DNA of 40,877 bases from Alphaproteobacteria bacterium (lineage in GTDB: Bacteria > Pseudomonadota > Alphaproteobacteria > Rhodobacterales > Rhodobacteraceae), in contig JAJRPO010000015.1 of NCBI GenBank assembly GCA_024280735.1, forward strand, positions 1 through 40,877, read 5' to 3'. Positions 40,739 to 40,877 of this stretch are shown piece after piece (positions within the stretch are counted from its first letter, which is position 1; every line of letters begins with the position of its first letter). The notes beneath the pieces are model-generated. The model saw only the letters and a program-made list of their open reading frames with translations. It did not search any database and had not been told where the DNA came from. Position numbers and translations under genes: made by a program.

Positions 40739-40877
40739 GGGGCTGACCCAGATAACCCAAAAAAGGGGTTATCATGGGCCATATGCGAAAGAGCCGACTC
40801 AGCCACTATAAGCAGAACCGTTTGACCGAGCATTTTGTTTCGGGTTCGACGGCCAGAACGGCTGCCAGCCTGTGTGG
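40739..40877 (+). mobile_element. Left end of an IS1595-family insertion sequence (partial)
   Basis: The terminal repeat appears to start GGGGCTGACCCAGATAACCC at 40739, directly after the broken RpiR gene. A transposase N-terminus follows from 40774. Eight bases before the end, ATTTTCAA (40731-40738), are the expected target duplication if the element makes the usual 8-bp duplication. Inside, GATAACCC (40751-40758) and GGGTTATC (40766-40773) form a hairpin that contains the transposase ribosome binding site. The element continues past the window. Confidence 0.8.
40774..40877 (+). CDS. IS1595-family transposase, N-terminal part (partial)
   Basis: From ATG 40774 the frame reads MGHMRKSRLSHYKQNRLTEH, then FVSGSTARTAASLCG, to the window edge. 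This is the N-terminal zinc-ribbon/HTH region of IS1595/IS1016-type transposases (family wording RKSRLSxYKQxRLIEHFVxGxTARTAAxLxG). An in-frame ATG at 40783 is equally usual as a family start. AGGGG lies five bases before 40774, which favours that start. DDE residues lie beyond the window. The frame is intact. Confidence 0.88.
   Translation, partial: MGHMRKSRLSHYKQNRLTEHFVSGSTARTAASLC

Noticed and set aside
1-40877. Prophage, integron, CRISPR or rRNA operon
   Set aside because: No phage structural, integrase, cas, attC or rRNA sequences were recognised on either strand.

Overview
The window looks like chromosomal DNA of an alphaproteobacterium, most likely Rhodobacteraceae (Roseobacter group). 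I infer this from gene content and protein style rather than a database search: an IF3 with the [11 protein letters not shown]-terminus, tatABC followed by a DUF815 ATPase, yfgM-bamB-der, radA-cvpA-purF, DUF938 and DUF1203 proteins, and a DoeA-type hydrolase. Most of it is ordinary metabolic and housekeeping DNA. The accessory material is concentrated at the two ends and in the first 10.5 kb.

Layout. 1-1.4 kb is a decayed mobile zone: the 3' end of an IS481-type element, a 54-codon Tat-signal ORF directly behind it, a MITE-like palindrome, and a REP-associated transposase (RAYT) with a damaged HUH motif and a REP hairpin in front of it. 1.4-5.3 kb carries little-studied proteins: a DUF922-like protein with HExxH, an SGNH-like protein, an exported metallo-beta-lactamase-fold protein with a rewritten metal motif, a lysine-rich helical protein, and a BON-LysM protein. 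5.3-8.1 kb has an MsbA-like ABC exporter, tRNA-Gly(TCC) and an AT-rich SieB-like (phage superinfection exclusion) gene. 8.3-10.5 kb has two membrane-anchored, alanine-rich, low-complexity proteins, each followed by a strong terminator. 10.7-12.8 kb has infC, probably with a non-canonical AUA start, a DUF938 methyltransferase and an exported SGNH hydrolase. 12.8-15.8 kb is a leftward tatA-tatB-tatC-DUF815-rhodanese operon; TatB has a histone-H1-like tail.

15.9-21.1 kb has an FbpC-like ATPase, an AlkC-type DNA glycosylase, an SDR protein and a fused double-ATPase peptide/glutathione importer subunit. 21.3-23.3 kb has a membrane-bound LytTR regulator, a PqiA-domain protein and a small membrane protein. 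23.3-27.6 kb reads rightward as radA, cvpA, purF and an SDR. 27.6-31.2 kb reads leftward as yfgM-bamB-der (outer-membrane assembly and ribosome assembly). 31.3-34.5 kb contains two unrelated gamma-glutamyl-bond enzymes (a C26 hydrolase and Ggt) around a DUF1203 gene. 34.5-38.6 kb contains a YciI-like protein, a TetR remnant, and a tight leftward operon of a class V aminotransferase, a DoeA-like hydrolase and an ArgE-like deacetylase. 38.8-40.9 kb has glpK and an RpiR-family regulator gene cut by an IS1595-family element that runs off the window.

No CRISPR array, rRNA, prophage module or complete integron was seen. The best candidates for something undescribed are the aminotransferase/DoeA-like/ArgE-like cassette, the metal-motif-altered MBL protein, the low-complexity envelope proteins, and the RAYT with an altered HUH motif.
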